Source of the DNA: Paracoccus haematequi
Lineage (GTDB): Bacteria > Pseudomonadota > Alphaproteobacteria > Rhodobacterales > Rhodobacteraceae
Direction of reading: 5' to 3'
Assembly (NCBI GenBank): GCA_945881965.1
Contig: CAMCVS010000001.1
Location: 353,402 to 417,401 of the forward strand
Length of the DNA: 64,000 bases
The translations under genes and the position numbers were made by a program. Below the pieces are notes generated by a model. It was not told the DNA's origin. It saw nothing but the letters and a program-made list of their open reading frames with translations, and searched no databases. Positions within the stretch are counted from its first letter, which is position 1, and each line of letters starts with the position of its first letter. This document shows, piece after piece, positions 41,694 to 50,232 of this stretch.

Positions 41694-42251
41694 TTAGAAC
41701 CAGCGGATCAGAACGGTGCGCACCGCCTGCGGAAAGATGTCGTAAAGGTCCGGCGCGGGCATCCAGACACCAAGGCCCATGCGGAATACCGCGATCATGA
41801 AGGCGCACAGCCCGACCCCCGCCAGCGCCCAACGGACCGACCACAGCCCCGTGCGCCAGATCAGGAACAGCACGAACCCCAGCGTCGCCACCCCATAGCC
41901 CGCATGATGGATCAGCCAAAGATAGGCCGCGAACCAGCCCAGGTATTCCACGGGCCGCGCCCAGCCCAGCAGCGCCGCCCGCGCCGCCGCCCATTCGGCG
42001 GGCAGCGGCGGATTGCGCCGCAGGTCAGCCACATCGCGCCACAAGGTGATCAGGTTTGCCGCGACAAGGATCGTCAGCGCGATCCCCGGCATCAGCCAGG
42101 GCTGCGTCCACCAGCCGCCGCGCGCATTGGATCGCGTGGCCACCTCGATCGCCGCCAGCAGCCCGCCCGACGCGGCGGTAAAGATCACCGTCAGCGCGAG
42201 GCTTTCCAACCGGCTGGCCGGTTGTGGCGCGTGGGGGTCCGCATCATCCAT
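41694..42251 (-). CDS. tctB: Tripartite tricarboxylate transporter, small permease TctB
   Basis: 185-residue protein with four hydrophobic helices, the small membrane component linking TctC and TctA. TctB sequences are weakly conserved; assignment rests on size, topology, position between tctC and tctA, and the C-terminal FRMGLGVWMPAPDLYD typical of the family. Confidence 0.9.
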   Translation of the reverse strand: MDDADPHAPQPASRLESLALTVIFTAASGGLLAAIEVATRSNARGGWWTQPWLMPGIALTILVAANLITLWRDVADLRRNPPLPAEWAAARAALLGWARPVEYLGWFAAYLWLIHHAGYGVATLGFVLFLIWRTGLWSVRWALAGVGLCAFMIAVFRMGLGVWMPAPDLYDIFPQAVRTVLIRWF

Positions 42252-42305
42252 GACGGCGCTCCTGTAAGGGCGCGAGGGGTGCCCCGCGCCCGCCTGAGGG
42301 TCAGG

Positions 42306-43247
42306 TCACTCGGTCACGCCCAGCTTTTCGCGCAGGGCGGCCAGATCGGTCATATCCTTGGCGACCTGTGCGGTGGCGGCCGCCTGATTCTGCCAATAGA
42401 CCAGCGCGCCGGTGGTCTTGGCGATCTCTTGCGCGGCATCGCTGGCCAGCACGGTCTGCGAAATTGCGGCAATCTTGTCCTTGACTGCCTGCGGCGTGCC
42501 CTTGGGCACAAAGAACCCGTTCCACAGCGACGCGCCTGCGAGTGCCGGCACCTGTTCGCCCAGCGTGGCGACATCAGGCGTGATCGCGGTGCGGTCGCCG
42601 GTGATGGTGGCCAACACCTTGATATCCTTCAGACACGGCAGCACCAACTGTGCCGTGGTGTTGATCACATCGGCGTCGCCATTGGCCAGCGTCGAACAAT
42701 CCACCGCATCAAACGCGGCCTCGGCGGCGAATTTGCCACCCAGTTCGGCCATACCGAAGAACGTCATCATCGTCGGCTCAATGCCATAGCCGAAATGGCC
42801 CAGCCGCACGTCAGCGGTTTTGGAATGGGCGGCCAGTTCGGCCATGGTGCCATAGGGCGCATCCGCCTTGGTCGCGATCAGGAAGGGATAGGTCAGGAAG
42901 ATGCCCACCGGTTCCAGCGCATCGGCGGCAATCTGCGCGTCCTTGCCCATGGTCTTGACCGTCGGGATGCCCACGGTGAACGACCCGATAGTATAGCCGT
43001 CGGGCTTGGCGGTGGCCACGGCCAGACCGCCGATCACGCCGCCGCCGCCGGGTTTGTTCACCACGGCCGCCGGTGCGCCGGTCTGTTTCTGGAATTCTTC
43101 CGCGATCATGCGGGTCAGCACATCCTCCAGATCGCCGGGCGGCCACGGCACGATGAAGGTGACGGGCTTTTCCGGGTATTCCGCCAGCGCAAGGCCGGCA
43201 CTCAACGCCAGCGCGGCGGCGCTGGAAAGCAGGGTCTTGAAGGTCAT
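42306..43247 (-). CDS. tctC: Tripartite tricarboxylate transporter, periplasmic binding protein TctC (Bug family)
   Basis: 313-residue solute receptor. A signal peptide with a hydrophobic core and cleavage after SAGLALA (about residue 22) leads to the mature protein beginning EYPEKPVTFIVPWPPGDLED. PGGGGVIGGLAVATAKPDGY is the ligand-loop hallmark of Bug proteins. The PPGDLED region differs from the usual PGG(S/T)D, hinting at an unusual ligand. First gene of the minus-strand operon, divergent from iclR. Start at 43247 is set by the signal peptide. Confidence 0.93.
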   Translation of the reverse strand: MTFKTLLSSAAALALSAGLALAEYPEKPVTFIVPWPPGDLEDVLTRMIAEEFQKQTGAPAAVVNKPGGGGVIGGLAVATAKPDGYTIGSFTVGIPTVKTMGKDAQIAADALEPVGIFLTYPFLIATKADAPYGTMAELAAHSKTADVRLGHFGYGIEPTMMTFFGMAELGGKFAAEAAFDAVDCSTLANGDADVINTTAQLVLPCLKDIKVLATITGDRTAITPDVATLGEQVPALAGASLWNGFFVPKGTPQAVKDKIAAISQTVLASDAAQEIAKTTGALVYWQNQAAATAQVAKDMTDLAALREKLGVTE

Positions 43248-43285
43248 CGGTCGTCTCCCTGATGTCCGCACGCCTTGCTGGCGTC

Positions 43286-43310
43286 GGTTCATTATGTGAA
43301 CCATCGGTTC
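43286..43310. promoter_or_regulatory. Candidate IclR operator: three alternating half-sites
   Basis: GGTTCA-TTATG-TGAACC (43286-43302) is a perfect 6-bp dyad, and GAACC-ATC-GGTTC (43298-43310) overlaps it. The array lies 38-62 bases upstream of tctC and 110 upstream of iclR, as expected for IclR control of the transporter operon. Confidence 0.6.
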
Positions 43311-43419
43311 TAAAACAGATTGACAGGCGCGTGACGAGTCTGTCAACAGTTTTGAAAGCGGGCGGGGCAAACCCTGCGCCGCTGCCCGAACCCCAGGCAG
43401 GACACCACGCAGGATCGAA

Positions 43420-44193
43420 ATGGGAACCGTTGCCAAAGCCCTGTCATTGCTGGATCATTTCATCCCGGCGCGGCCTTTGATCGGGCTGTCCGACATGGCG
43501 CGGCTGGCGGGGGTGAACAAGGCCACCGCGTATCGCCTGTTGTCCGAATTGCAGGCGGCGGGGTTTGTCGAACAGGCGGGTGCGGCGCGGGAATACCGGC
43601 TGGGGCCTGCGGTCTTGCGGCTGGCGGCGTTGCGCGAGGCGACCGTGCCGATGCGCGAGGCGGCGCTGGACGTGCTGCGCGCATTGGCCGAGGACACGGG
43701 CGAAACCGCGCATATGTCGCTGTTGCAGGGCGGGCGGCTGGTGACGATGGTGCATGCGCTGTCATCGCGGCACGGCACGCGGGTGACGATGGATGACGCC
43801 TCCGTGCTGTCGTTTCATGGCACCGGATCGGGTCTGGCAATCCTGGCCCATCTGCCCGACGCCGAGGCGGCGGCGATCCTGTCGCAACCCCTGCGCGCGC
43901 ATACGCCCGACACCGTCACCGACCCGGCCCGTCTGCGCGCGCTGATGGCCGAGGTGCGCCGCAGCGGTGTGGCTGTCAGCGTCGGTGGATTTGAAAAAGA
44001 CGTTCATTCCCACGCCGCGCCGTTGTTTGATCCGAACGCCCACGTGATCGGCGCGATTGCGGTCGCCGCCCCGGTGGCGCGGATGACACCAGACCTTGCC
44101 AGCACCATTCGCGCCGCGCTGATCCGCGCCGCGTCCGACCTGACCGAACGGCTGGGCGGCACCCCGCCCCGCGATGCCCAGCATGCAGCCTGA
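43420..44193 (+). CDS. IclR-family transcriptional regulator
   Basis: 257-residue regulator. The N-terminal winged helix has LIGLSDMARLAGVNKATAYR (about 20-39) and LLSELQAAGFVEQ. The effector domain includes FHGTGSGLAILAHLPD and VSVGGFEKDVHSHAAPLFD. It is divergent from tctC with a strong palindromic array between them, so it probably controls the tct-ALDH-kinase operon and perhaps the aminotransferase 12 bases downstream. Confidence 0.92.
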   Translation: MGTVAKALSLLDHFIPARPLIGLSDMARLAGVNKATAYRLLSELQAAGFVEQAGAAREYRLGPAVLRLAALREATVPMREAALDVLRALAEDTGETAHMSLLQGGRLVTMVHALSSRHGTRVTMDDASVLSFHGTGSGLAILAHLPDAEAAAILSQPLRAHTPDTVTDPARLRALMAEVRRSGVAVSVGGFEKDVHSHAAPLFDPNAHVIGAIAVAAPVARMTPDLASTIRAALIRAASDLTERLGGTPPRDAQHAA

Positions 44194-44205
44194 AGGATTG
44201 CACCG

Positions 44206-45558
44206 ATGAAAGACCAGAACTGGCTGAAAGAACACAACGCGCGGTCGATGTGGCACCCGATGACGGCCCCCGCCGACAGCCTGATGAACCCACCCACCAT
44301 CGTGACCGAGGCCGATGGCGTCTGCATCACCGATGTGGACGGGCACCGCGTGGTGGATGGCGTCGGGGGGCTTTGGAATGTCAACCTTGGCTTTTCCTGC
44401 CAGCCGATCAAGGACGCGATTTATGCGCAACTGAACCGGTTGCCGTATTATTCGACGTTTCGCGGCACGTCGAACGACGCGGTGATTGAATTGTCGGAAA
44501 TGCTGCGCGACTTTTTCGCCCCCGATGGCGTGACGCGGGCGTTCTATACCTCGGGCGGCTCAGACTCGGTGGAAACCGCGCTGCGGCTGGCGCGGCAGTA
44601 TCATAAAATCCGCGGCGAGGCGGGGCGGACAAAATACCTCAGCCTCAAAAAGGGCTATCACGGCACGCATTTCGGCGGGGCATCGGTGAACGGCAACGCC
44701 AATTTCCGCACCGCCTATGAGCCGCTCATGCCCGGCTGTTTCCACATCCCCGCGCCCTATACCTATCGCAATCCCTTCAACGAAAGCGATCCCGAACGGC
44801 TGGCCGCACTGTGCCTTGCGACGCTGGAGGATGAGATCGCGTTTCAGGGCGCATCCACCATCGCCGCTTTCATCATGGAGCCGATCCTTGGCGCTGGCGG
44901 CGTGATCCCACCGCACCCGTCCTTCATGCCCGGTGTTGCCGCCATCTGCCGCAAGCATGGCATCCTGTTGATCGCCGACGAGGTGATCACCGCCTTTGGC
45001 CGCACCGGGGCTTGGTCTGGCAGCCGCTTGTGGGGCGTGCAGCCCGATTTCATGTGCACCGCCAAGGCGATCACCAGCGGATATTTCCCGTTCGGCGCCG
45101 TGATGATCGGGGACGCGGTGGTGCAGGTGTTCGAGGGCGACAAGACGGGCGCGGCGGCCATCGGGCACGGCTATACCTATTCCGGGCATCCTGTGGGCGC
45201 GGCGGCGGCCATCGCCTGCCTGCGCGAAACCGAACGCCTGAACGTCGCTGACAACGCCGCCGCGCGCGGCGCGGAACTGTTCGCGGGGTTGCAGGCATTG
45301 CAGGCGCGGCACGACATTATCGGCGATGTGCGCGGCGGGCATGGGTTGATGTGCGCGATGGAACTGGTCAGCGACCGCACCACCAAGAAACCCATCGACA
45401 AGGCCACCATCGCCCGTTTGCAGGAATTGACCTATCGCGCGGGCGCGATGGTGCGGGTGTCGGGCGCAAATGTGATCATGTCGCCGCCCTTGATCCTGAC
45501 ATCCGCCGATGTGCAGGTGATCCTGTCAGCGCTGGAGGCGGGCTTTTCGGGCCTCTGA
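44206..45558 (+). CDS. Class III aminotransferase (omega-amino acid:pyruvate type)
   Basis: 450-residue fold-type I aminotransferase. SMWHPMTAPADSL at the N terminus, AFYTSGGSDSVETALRLARQ, cofactor Asp in LIADEVITAFGRTG and PLP Lys in MCTAKAITSGYFPFGAV are typical of beta-alanine, GABA or putrescine:pyruvate aminotransferases. It starts 12 bases after iclR and is likely cotranscribed. Together with the divergent operon it suggests catabolism of an amine or omega-amino acid. Confidence 0.9.
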   Translation: MKDQNWLKEHNARSMWHPMTAPADSLMNPPTIVTEADGVCITDVDGHRVVDGVGGLWNVNLGFSCQPIKDAIYAQLNRLPYYSTFRGTSNDAVIELSEMLRDFFAPDGVTRAFYTSGGSDSVETALRLARQYHKIRGEAGRTKYLSLKKGYHGTHFGGASVNGNANFRTAYEPLMPGCFHIPAPYTYRNPFNESDPERLAALCLATLEDEIAFQGASTIAAFIMEPILGAGGVIPPHPSFMPGVAAICRKHGILLIADEVITAFGRTGAWSGSRLWGVQPDFMCTAKAITSGYFPFGAVMIGDAVVQVFEGDKTGAAAIGHGYTYSGHPVGAAAAIACLRETERLNVADNAAARGAELFAGLQALQARHDIIGDVRGGHGLMCAMELVSDRTTKKPIDKATIARLQELTYRAGAMVRVSGANVIMSPPLILTSADVQVILSALEAGFSGL

Positions 45559-45645
45559 TCTGGCCTCTGGCCCGTGCGGCATCGCCCCTTGCCATGCGCC
45601 CTCGTGACGGTAGTCTGCCAACAGGGGACATCAGGGGAGGTTGGC

Positions 45646-46896
45646 ATGGAACGGGTTTCACCCGAGGCGGCGGGATTTGACGCCGCGCGGCTGTCGCGCA
45701 TCGACGACTGGATGCAGTCCTATGCGGATCGCGGGCGGTTTCCCGGCGCATCCGTGCTGATCGCGCGCGGCGGGCGCGAAGTGCATTTCGCCGCGCGTGG
45801 CCTGCGCGATGTCGAGGCGGGCGCACCCATGACCCGCGATACGCTGGTGCGCATCTATTCGATGACCAAGCCCATCACCTCGGTCGCCATCATGATGCTG
45901 GTGGAACGCGGGCTGTTCCATCTGGACGCGCCGATATCGGATTTCCTGCCCGAATTTCGTGATTGTCGCGCGCTGATCCCCGGAGCGACGTCGATTGACC
46001 AGACCGAACCCTGCGCCACGCCCACGGTGCATCACCTGCTGACGCATACATCGGGCCTCAGCTATCCGTTCAACACCGGCGTCCTGCCGCGCGCGATGGA
46101 CGAGATGGGGATCATCTTCCGGTCGGATTCGGGTTTGTTGGCCGATCAGGTCCGCACGTTGGCCACGCTGCCTTTGGCGTTCCGGCCCGGCAAACGCTGG
46201 GAATATTCGGTCGGCATCGACGTGCTGGGCCGCATTGTCGAGGTCGTCTCGGGCCAGACGCTTGGCGATTTTTTCACGTCCCAGATTTTTGCCCCGCTGG
46301 GCATGACCGAGACGGGGTTTTCCGTGCCGGATGGCGGCTTGCCGCGGTTTGCGGCGCTGTATACCTCGCTGGCGGGTAACCCGATGGCGCTTGGCAATCG
46401 CGCCGAAACCGGCAGCGACGGACCGCTGCTGCGCCGGATCGATGGGCAAGACGGATCGCCCTGGGCCAATGCGACCATGCATTCGGGTGGCGGCGGGTTG
46501 GTGTCGTCCATCGACGATTACATGCGCTTTGCCGATATGCTGCGCGCGGGTGGGGCGGGGGCGCATGGGCGGATCATCTCGCCCAAGACGCTGGCCTTCA
46601 TGATGCGCAACCATCTGCCCGGCGATATCGCGTCGATGGGACCGACCAGTTTTGCCGAACAACCGATGGAGGGGATGGGGTTCGGCCTTGGCGGCGCGGT
46701 GCTGCTGAACCCCGGCCGGGTGCGCGCGGCGGGATCGGTGGGCGATTTCAGTTGGGGTGGCATGGCATCGACATTCTTCTGGGTCGATCCGGTGCATGAC
46801 ATGGCGGTGGTGTTCCTGACGCAATTGTCGCCCTCGTCCAGCTATCCGTCGCGGTCCGAACTGAAAGCCGTGGTGCACGGGGCCTTGATCGCATGA
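45646..46896 (+). CDS. Serine hydrolase, beta-lactamase (class C/EstB) family
   Basis: 416-residue hydrolase without a clear signal peptide. The nucleophile Ser is in IYSMTKPITS (SxxK, about residues 74-77) and the Tyr base in WEYSVGIDVLG; SGGGGLVSSIDDYMRF is a family block. Members are esterases, amidases or peptidases rather than true beta-lactamases. The start at 45646 follows GGGGAGG. It overlaps the acetoacetyl-CoA synthetase start by ATGA. Confidence 0.87.
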   Translation: MERVSPEAAGFDAARLSRIDDWMQSYADRGRFPGASVLIARGGREVHFAARGLRDVEAGAPMTRDTLVRIYSMTKPITSVAIMMLVERGLFHLDAPISDFLPEFRDCRALIPGATSIDQTEPCATPTVHHLLTHTSGLSYPFNTGVLPRAMDEMGIIFRSDSGLLADQVRTLATLPLAFRPGKRWEYSVGIDVLGRIVEVVSGQTLGDFFTSQIFAPLGMTETGFSVPDGGLPRFAALYTSLAGNPMALGNRAETGSDGPLLRRIDGQDGSPWANATMHSGGGGLVSSIDDYMRFADMLRAGGAGAHGRIISPKTLAFMMRNHLPGDIASMGPTSFAEQPMEGMGFGLGGAVLLNPGRVRAAGSVGDFSWGGMASTFFWVDPVHDMAVVFLTQLSPSSSYPSRSELKAVVHGALIA

Positions 46897-48854
46897 CCCG
46901 GCCCGTATTGTGGACCCCCACGCCCGCCCGCGCGGCGGCCAGCCGGATGGCGGATTTTACCCGTTGGCTGGAGGATCATCGCGGCCTGCGCTTTGCCGAT
47001 TATCCGGCGATGTGGGACTGGTCGGTCAGCGATCTGGAAGCCTTCTGGCAGGCGATCTGGGACTATTGCGACCTGCGCGCCAGCGTCGCCCCCACGGCGA
47101 TGCTGGGTAGCCGCGTCCTGCCGGGGGCGGAATGGCTGCCGGTCGCGCGGCTGAACCTCGCCGATCAGGTGCTGCGCCATGCAGAAACCCGGCCCGATGA
47201 TGTCGCGGTGATATTCCGGTCGGAAACCTTTGGCCGCAGCGAATTGACATGGGGCCAGCTTGCCCGCCAATCCGCCGCGCTGGCGGCGCGTCTGGCCGCG
47301 ATGGGTGTGGCGACTGGCGACCGCGTGGTGGCGATCCTGCCCAATCATCAGGCGGTGCTGGTGGCGTGGCTTGCTACGATCCGGCTGGGCGCGGTGTGGT
47401 CGCTGTGCGCGCCCGACATGGGGCATGTGGCAATCCTTGACCGGTTCCAGCAGATCGCGCCAAAAGTGCTGATCACGCAGGACGGCTATGTCCATGCGGG
47501 CAAGACCATCGACCGCCGCGCGATCAACGCCACGATCCGCGAAGGGTTACCGTCTGTCACCACGCATATCGTCGTCCCGGTCGTGGGGGATGTGCCTGCA
47601 GACGCAACCCCATGGGCCGGGCTGACCGATGGCGATGCACCGACGGCGACCGCCCAAGTGCCCTGTGACCACCCGCTGTGGATCGTCTATTCATCCGGCA
47701 CCACCGGCAATCCGAAACCCATCGTGCATGGCCATGGCGGCGTTCTGTTGGAATTCAGCAAGCAGGCGCTGCACACCGATGTCGGCCCGGATACCCGGTT
47801 CTGCTGGCTGACCTCATCCGGCTGGATCATGTGGAATTCGCAATGGCACGCGCTGATGCAGGGGGCGACGGTGCTGTGCATCGACGCCGCCCCGCATCAC
47901 CCCGACATGATGGCGATCTGGCGCATGGTGTCCGAAGAACGGCTGACCTTTTTCGGTGCAGGAGCCGCCTATTTCACCGCCTGTCAGAAGGCGGGCATCC
48001 GGCCCATCGACCTTGACCTGACCGCCCTCACGGCCATCGGGTCCACCGGGTCACCCCTGCCGCCCGAGGCCTATGACTGGTTCTACCGCGATGTTGCGCC
48101 CGATGCGTGGCTGGCGCCCATATCAGGCGGCACCGACCTTGCCGGGGCCTTTGTCTGCGGCAATCCGATGTTGCCGGTGCGCGCGGGCGAAATGCAGTGC
48201 CGGTCGCTGGGCAATGCCGTGCGCGCCTTTGACCCCGACGGGCGCGAGGTGTTCGACACCGTGGGTGAATTGGTCTGCACCGCGCCCCTGCCCTCGATGC
48301 CGCTGTACTTCTGGGGCGACACCGACGGGTCACGCCTGCGGGCGGCCTATTTCGACACTTTCCCCGGCGTCTGGACCCACGGCGACTGGATCGAGATCAC
48401 CCCCGCAGGCGGGTCGGTGATCTATGGCCGCTCGGACGCCACCATCAACCGCAAGGGGTTGCGGATGGGGTCATCCGAGATTTACCGCGCGGTCGAAAGC
48501 CTGCCCGAGATCATGGACAGTCTTGTGGTCGATCTGGAGTTTCTGGGCCGCGACAGTTTCATGCCGCTGTTCGTGGTGCTGGCCCCCGGTGCCACGCTGG
48601 ACGCGGGCCTGAAGGCGCGGATTGCCGATGCCATCAAGATCAGCCTTGGCCCCCGATTCGCCCCCGATGACGTGCAGGCCATCGCCGCCGTCCCGCGCAC
48701 CCTGTCGGGCAAGAAACTGGAAGTGCCGGTCAAGAAGCTGTTGCTCGGCGGCGATCCGGCGCGCGTGGTCAACCGCGATTCGATGGCCAACCCCGACAGT
48801 TTCGACTGGTTCATCGCCTATGCCCGCACCCGCGCGGCGGGCAACGCGGGTTGA
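46893..48854 (+). CDS. Acetoacetyl-CoA synthetase
   Basis: 653-residue acyl-adenylate enzyme activating acetoacetate to acetoacetyl-CoA. ATP loop IVYSSGTTGNPKPIVHGHGG (about 266-285), STGSPLPPEAYDW and the C-terminal VPRTLSGKKLEVPVKKLLLG match acetoacetate-CoA ligases; the N-terminal WTPTPARAAASRMADFTRWL is also specific. It could use acetoacetate from fumarylacetoacetate hydrolysis (23780) or from amino acid and ketone catabolism. Coupled to the serine hydrolase by ATGA. Confidence 0.94.
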   Translation: MTRPVLWTPTPARAAASRMADFTRWLEDHRGLRFADYPAMWDWSVSDLEAFWQAIWDYCDLRASVAPTAMLGSRVLPGAEWLPVARLNLADQVLRHAETRPDDVAVIFRSETFGRSELTWGQLARQSAALAARLAAMGVATGDRVVAILPNHQAVLVAWLATIRLGAVWSLCAPDMGHVAILDRFQQIAPKVLITQDGYVHAGKTIDRRAINATIREGLPSVTTHIVVPVVGDVPADATPWAGLTDGDAPTATAQVPCDHPLWIVYSSGTTGNPKPIVHGHGGVLLEFSKQALHTDVGPDTRFCWLTSSGWIMWNSQWHALMQGATVLCIDAAPHHPDMMAIWRMVSEERLTFFGAGAAYFTACQKAGIRPIDLDLTALTAIGSTGSPLPPEAYDWFYRDVAPDAWLAPISGGTDLAGAFVCGNPMLPVRAGEMQCRSLGNAVRAFDPDGREVFDTVGELVCTAPLPSMPLYFWGDTDGSRLRAAYFDTFPGVWTHGDWIEITPAGGSVIYGRSDATINRKGLRMGSSEIYRAVESLPEIMDSLVVDLEFLGRDSFMPLFVVLAPGATLDAGLKARIADAIKISLGPRFAPDDVQAIAAVPRTLSGKKLEVPVKKLLLGGDPARVVNRDSMANPDSFDWFIAYARTRAAGNAG

Positions 48855-49006
48855 TGCCGAAAAATTGGTCGGAAAAACTGCCCAATTCGCGGATTTCGGG
48901 CAGATAAAACTGTTGCGGGTTAGCGCGTTGCCCCGTTAACGTGACGACGGAGCCGCAAAAAGAATGGCTTGAAGATCAAACTACAACACGGAGAGGAGAA
49001 CCTTCC

Positions 49007-50095
49007 ATGGATCGTCGTAAGTTTCTGCGGGGCGCCGCGGTTGCTGGCACTGGTGCCAGCCTGCTGGCCGCGCCCGCCATCGCTCAAGAGCGCAAGTCGC
49101 TGGTGATCGTGTCCACCTGGCCGCGCGATTTCCCCGGTCTGGGTCTGTCGGCGCAGCGTCTGGCGCAGCGCATCGGTGAAATCTCGAACGGCCATTTCGC
49201 CGTCGAATATTTCGCCGCGGGCGAGCGCGTCGGCGCGTTTGACGTGTTCGACGAAGTGGCCTCGGGCAACAGCCAAGCCTATATCGGCGCGGAATACTAT
49301 TGGGGCGGCAAGCACCCGGCCTACAACTACTTCACCTCGGTGCCGTTTGGCATGTCCACGCAGGAATGGACCGCATGGGTCCAGTATGGCGGCGGTCAGG
49401 AACTGTGGGACGAGCTGGCAGGCGGTTTCGGTCTGAAGGCCATCACCTGCGGCTCGACCGGGACGCAGGCCGGTGGCTGGTTCAACAAGGAAATGGAAAC
49501 GCCCGACGACTTCAAAGGTCTGAAGATGCGTATTCCTGGCCTCGGCGGTCAGGTTCTGACCAAGATGGGCGCATCGACCGTGTCGCTGCCGGGCGGCCAG
49601 ATCTATGAAAACCTGGTGTCGGGTGCCATCGAAGCGACCGAATGGGTCGGGCCGTACAATGACTACTTCATGAAGTTCTATGAAGCGGCCAAGTTCTACT
49701 ACACCGGTGGCGTCCACGAGCCGGGCGGCGGTCTGGGCTTTGCGATGAACGCAACCTGGTACAGCACCCTGACCGACTGGGAAAAGGCCGTCCTCGTTGC
49801 AGCGTGCAACGAAGAGCACAATGCCTCGCACTCCGAAGCCATGGCCAAGAACGGCGAGTATCTGGCCAAGCTGATCAACGAGCAAGGCGTTCAGGTTCGT
49901 GCGTTCTCGGACGAGATCTGGGATGCCTTCGGTGACGGCGCGACGCAGGTCTTCGAAGAGGTCCGCGCGCATTCGCCGCTGGCCGCCAAGGTGGACGACC
50001 ACTTCCAGAAGGCGCTGCGTCAGATCGGCGGCACCATCAACGCGCTGGAAGGCACCTTCCTGAAGCAGCGTAACCGCGTGCTGGGCATCGGCTGA
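49007..50095 (+). CDS. TRAP transporter solute-binding protein, TakP-like (DctP family)
   Basis: 362-residue periplasmic receptor with a Tat-type signal (DRRKFLRG, residues 2-9; cleavage after PAIA). Segments AGGWFNKEMETPDDFKGLKM and IEATEWVGPYNDYFMKFYE match TakP, the 2-oxoacid-binding protein of R. sphaeroides, whose Trp/Arg-rich site binds a keto acid with Na+. The start at 49007 follows GGAGAGGAG. Codon use is less extreme in GC than its neighbours, suggesting high expression. A strong terminator follows before the permease genes. Confidence 0.92.
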   Translation: MDRRKFLRGAAVAGTGASLLAAPAIAQERKSLVIVSTWPRDFPGLGLSAQRLAQRIGEISNGHFAVEYFAAGERVGAFDVFDEVASGNSQAYIGAEYYWGGKHPAYNYFTSVPFGMSTQEWTAWVQYGGGQELWDELAGGFGLKAITCGSTGTQAGGWFNKEMETPDDFKGLKMRIPGLGGQVLTKMGASTVSLPGGQIYENLVSGAIEATEWVGPYNDYFMKFYEAAKFYYTGGVHEPGGGLGFAMNATWYSTLTDWEKAVLVAACNEEHNASHSEAMAKNGEYLAKLINEQGVQVRAFSDEIWDAFGDGATQVFEEVRAHSPLAAKVDDHFQKALRQIGGTINALEGTFLKQRNRVLGIG

Positions 50096-50116
50096 TCCGG
50101 CCTCTGGAATAATCAG

Positions 50117-50147
50117 GCAAGCGGGGCATCTCCCCGCTTGCTTTTTT
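50117..50147 (+). terminator. Strong terminator between TRAP receptor and permease genes
   Basis: GCAAGCGGGG, 5-base loop, CCCCGCTTGC, then TTTTTT. It should stop most transcripts after the receptor gene, so that receptor exceeds permease unless there is read-through or a second promoter. Confidence 0.9.
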
Positions 50148-50232
50148 GTATTGTCGGCCTGCACGTCACCCTTGCTGTGACGCCACGATGGCTGCCGCAC
50201 AACGCGCACAATCTTCATGCATGGGGGAAGTC

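Noticed and set aside
41028-43262. 744-codon open frame opposite the tctA-tctB-tctC genes
   Set aside because: Antisense shadow with a Gln/Arg/His-rich low-complexity product; the minus-strand tct genes explain the region.
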